The notes beneath the pieces are model-generated. The model did not search any database. It saw only the letters and a program-made list of their open reading frames with translations, and had not been told where the DNA came from. A stretch of 7,511 bases of DNA from Eubacteriales bacterium. Its GTDB lineage: Bacteria > Bacillota > Clostridia > Christensenellales > CAG-138. The position numbers and the translations under genes are program-made. Of the stretch, positions 6,136 through 7,511 are shown piece by piece. The stretch lies in NCBI GenBank assembly GCA_028701165.1, contig JAQVRG010000070.1, positions 1-7,511 on the forward strand, in the 5' to 3' direction. Every line of letters begins with the position of its first letter. Position 1 is the first letter of the stretch.

Positions 6136-6270
6136 TTATGCCGAGAGCTGCTTACGGCCCTTAAGCCGCCTGCGCGCCAACACGTTCCGGCCGTTCTTGG
6201 TCTTCATACGGGCACGGAAGCCGTGAACCTTCTTACGCTGCCTTTTTTTAGGCTGATAAGTTTGCCACAT
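6136..6270 (-). CDS. rpmH: 50S ribosomal protein L34
   Basis: L34 is a small basic protein of the large ribosomal subunit. The 44-residue product has the standard family length and sequence: MWQTYQPKKRQRKKVHGFR, then RMKTKNGRNVLARRRLKGRK and a short LSA tail. The start ATG at 6270 is preceded by AAAGAGGTG about 10 nt upstream. It is the first gene of the leftward operon, driven by a strong promoter at 6386-6415, and is divergent from dnaA, the usual arrangement in Firmicutes and many other bacteria. Confidence 0.98.
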   Translation of the reverse strand: MWQTYQPKKRQRKKVHGFRARMKTKNGRNVLARRRLKGRKQLSA

Positions 6271-6306
6271 GGGGATTGCACCTCTTTCCTATAGCGTATT
6301 TATGAT

Positions 6307-6330
6307 AGGGCGACCATGGAGGTCAGCCCT
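6307..6330 (-). other. Hairpin in the rpmH 5' leader
   Basis: AGGGC (6307-6311) and GACC (6312-6315) pair with GGTC (6321-6324) and GCCCT (6326-6330), with one bulged base (6325) and a 5-nt loop. It lies in the roughly 110-nt untranslated leader about 36 nt before the rpmH ATG. I see no T run after it. A role in controlling L34 is possible but not shown. Confidence 0.5.
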
Positions 6331-6385
6331 CACAGGTCATCGTCGCGTTCTTACCGGCGTTCGCCCGCAAAAACATCCGCAGTAG

Positions 6386-6415
6386 ATTATAATCGAGAAT
6401 CGTCCCAAATGTCAA
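6386..6415 (-). promoter_or_regulatory. Consensus sigma-A promoter for the rpmH operon
   Basis: On the - strand: perfect TTGACA (6415-6410), 18-bp spacer, perfect TATAAT (6391-6386). Predicted start is near 6379, giving a leader of about 110 nt to the rpmH ATG. This is the strongest promoter visible in the window and suits a ribosomal protein gene. Confidence 0.85.
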
Positions 6416-6528
6416 GGAAAAGAGGGCGTATTTTTCATGCACGCATGCGACGTCTTTAATCTTTGCTTATACCCACAACATGTGGTGCAGAGAAATTTTT
6501 CCTGCTACTATTTCGCGGCTTCTGTCTC

Positions 6529-6557
6529 TTGTCACGATTCGCGCAATTTGTTATTCT
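6529..6557 (+). promoter_or_regulatory. Candidate dnaA promoter
   Basis: TTGTCA (6529-6534, 5 of 6 to TTGACA), 17-bp spacer, TATTCT (6552-6557, 4 of 6 to TATAAT). It would give a leader of about 45 nt before the dnaA ATG. A TATATA at 6573-6578 is an alternative -10, but its best -35 is poorly spaced. Confidence 0.4.
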
Positions 6558-6608
6558 TAATAAGTACGATTGTATATAGATGGTGTATGGAAGGGTAGTC
6601 ACGACAAT

Positions 6609-7511
6609 ATGAACACAGCTCTTGCTATTTGGGAAAAATCCAAGCCCGCGCTCTCGCAGTCTATGACGGAGGTAAGCTATACGACTTGGATATCGCCGCT
6701 TTCCCCCGTGGTGATTGACAACAACACGCTGATATTACAAACGGGTGCGGGCATTGCAAAAAAAACGCTGCAATCCGTTTTCGGCGATACGATACAAAAA
6801 TGTATCAACGACACAAACGGTACGGATCTGTCCCTTCTTTTTATCGACCCCGAAGAAAGGCGCACCTATATCAGCGAGGAGGAAGAACTGGACCGGGATC
6901 GCAATTTCCTTTTGAATCCGCGCTATACCTTCAGCAATTTCGTTATAGGCTCTTCCAATAACTTTGCGCACGCGGCGGCTATGGCCGTAGCGGACAGCCC
7001 TTCCTCCGCTTATAATCCCCTTTTTATTTACGGCGGCGTGGGTTTAGGCAAAACGCATCTGATGCACGCCGTAGGCAACCGCATCACGGAGCGTCATCCA
7101 GATATGAACATCGTATATGTGACCAGCGAAACCTTCACCTATGAGCTGATCGAAGCGATCGGCGCCAATTCCATGACGCAGTTTCGCAATAAATACCGCA
7201 AGGCCGATATCCTGATGGTGGACGATATCCAGTTTATCGCCGGCAAAAAGCAGACGCAGGAGGAATTCTTCAATACCTTTGAAGCGCTGCACACCGCCGG
7301 CAAGCAGATCATACTCAATTCCGACCGTCCCCCCATGGAGCTTTCCACGCTGGAGGAGCGTTTGCGCTCTCGCTTTGAGGGCGGTTTGATCGCGGATATA
7401 CAGCCGCCCGATCTTGAAACGCGCATTGCCATATTAAAAATGAAAGCGCATCAGGAGAATATCGAGGTCGGCGAAAACGTGCTGATGTTCATTGCAGAAA
7501 AGATCGGAAGA
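6609..7511 (+). CDS. dnaA: DnaA, chromosomal replication initiator; 3' end cut by window edge
   Basis: DnaA is the AAA+ ATPase that binds and melts the replication origin. 301 codons are visible of an expected 440-450; the missing part holds the end of domain III and the domain IV DNA-binding helix-turn-helix. Domain I is about 1-82 (IWEKSKPALSQSMTEVSYTTWI). Domain II is very short and acidic (about 83-100). Domain III begins near NPRYTFSNFVIGSSNNFAHAAA (103-124), with Walker A GGVGLGKTH (142-150), Walker B LMVDDIQF (202-209), sensor I LNSDRPP (236-242) and the arginine-finger segment LEERLRSRF (248-256, Arg255). The residue after SRFE is Gly258 where Trp is common. ATG at 6609 aligns with the family N terminus; GGAAGGG about 13 nt upstream is a distant ribosome site. 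The gene is divergent from rpmH. Confidence 0.97.
   Translation, partial: MNTALAIWEKSKPALSQSMTEVSYTTWISPLSPVVIDNNTLILQTGAGIAKKTLQSVFGDTIQKCINDTNGTDLSLLFIDPEERRTYISEEEELDRDRNFLLNPRYTFSNFVIGSSNNFAHAAAMAVADSPSSAYNPLFIYGGVGLGKTHLMHAVGNRITERHPDMNIVYVTSETFTYELIEAIGANSMTQFRNKYRKADILMVDDIQFIAGKKQTQEEFFNTFEALHTAGKQIILNSDRPPMELSTLEERLRSRFEGGLIADIQPPDLETRIAILKMKAHQENIEVGENVLMFIAEKIGR

Larger units (their letters stand above)
6271..6608. other. rpmH-dnaA divergent spacer, candidate oriC flank
   Basis: This 338-bp stretch holds the rpmH leader and promoter, a candidate dnaA promoter, an AT-rich segment at about 6545-6580, and short inverted repeats: CATGC/GCATG (6436-6447), CCACA/TGTGG (6473-6485) and TTATT/AATAA (6551-6563). 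I find no exact TTATCCACA or TTATNCACA DnaA box. The nearest likeness is TTATACCCACA at 6467-6477, which is TTAT and CCACA split by two bases. The location is typical for a Firmicute origin, but box clusters are not seen on this side of dnaA. Confidence 0.5.

Noticed and set aside
6055..6294. 79-codon + strand frame over rpmH
   Set aside because: Antisense to the clear 44-residue L34 gene and across its terminator.

Overview
This window is the classic chromosome-origin neighbourhood of a Gram-positive (Firmicute) bacterium. Genes run divergently from a short spacer at about 6271-6608. On the + strand, dnaA starts at 6609 and runs off the right edge. On the - strand come rpmH, rnpA, yidD, yidC, jag (khpB), mnmE and mnmG, with mnmG running off the left edge. 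This order, a single-pass YidC without a Gram-negative periplasmic domain, and the Jag protein all point to Clostridia. The heavy use of GCG/CGC/GGC codons suggests a moderately GC-rich, probably gut-associated or Christensenellales-like lineage; that finer placement is inference only. All genes are transcribed away from the dnaA/rpmH spacer, as expected if replication starts nearby.

Right part (6271-7511): dnaA encodes the replication initiator (domain I, a very short domain II and most of the AAA+ domain are visible). The spacer holds a near-perfect consensus promoter for the rpmH operon (TTGACA, 18 bp, TATAAT), a leader hairpin and a weaker candidate dnaA promoter. I see no canonical DnaA boxes in it, so the working origin may lie partly outside the window, for example after dnaA.

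Middle part (2017-6270): rpmH (ribosomal protein L34) is followed by an intrinsic terminator or attenuator. Then come rnpA (RNase P protein, TTG start), yidD and yidC (membrane-protein insertion), jag/khpB (RNA-binding KH-R3H protein) and mnmE (tRNA-modifying GTPase). rnpA/yidD abut, and yidD/yidC and yidC/jag overlap by ATGA, so they look translationally coupled. MnmE has an unusual G4 motif (CKSD instead of NKxD), and YidC has a long extracytoplasmic loop.

Left part (1-2016): mnmG encodes the FAD-dependent partner of MnmE; together they make the cmnm5/nm5 modification of wobble uridine-34 in tRNA. The two genes are split by a 356-bp spacer that is the least ordinary part of the window. On the - strand it holds a terminator for the upstream operon, an extended -10 promoter placed so that its transcript would omit the terminator's 5' arm, and then about 230 bp packed with successive hairpins, bracketed by two near-identical direct repeats. 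This may be a structured leader RNA, a small RNA, or a non-autonomous dispersed repeat inserted between mnmE and mnmG. The sequence alone cannot decide. I found no defence system, transposase, CRISPR array, tRNA or rRNA.
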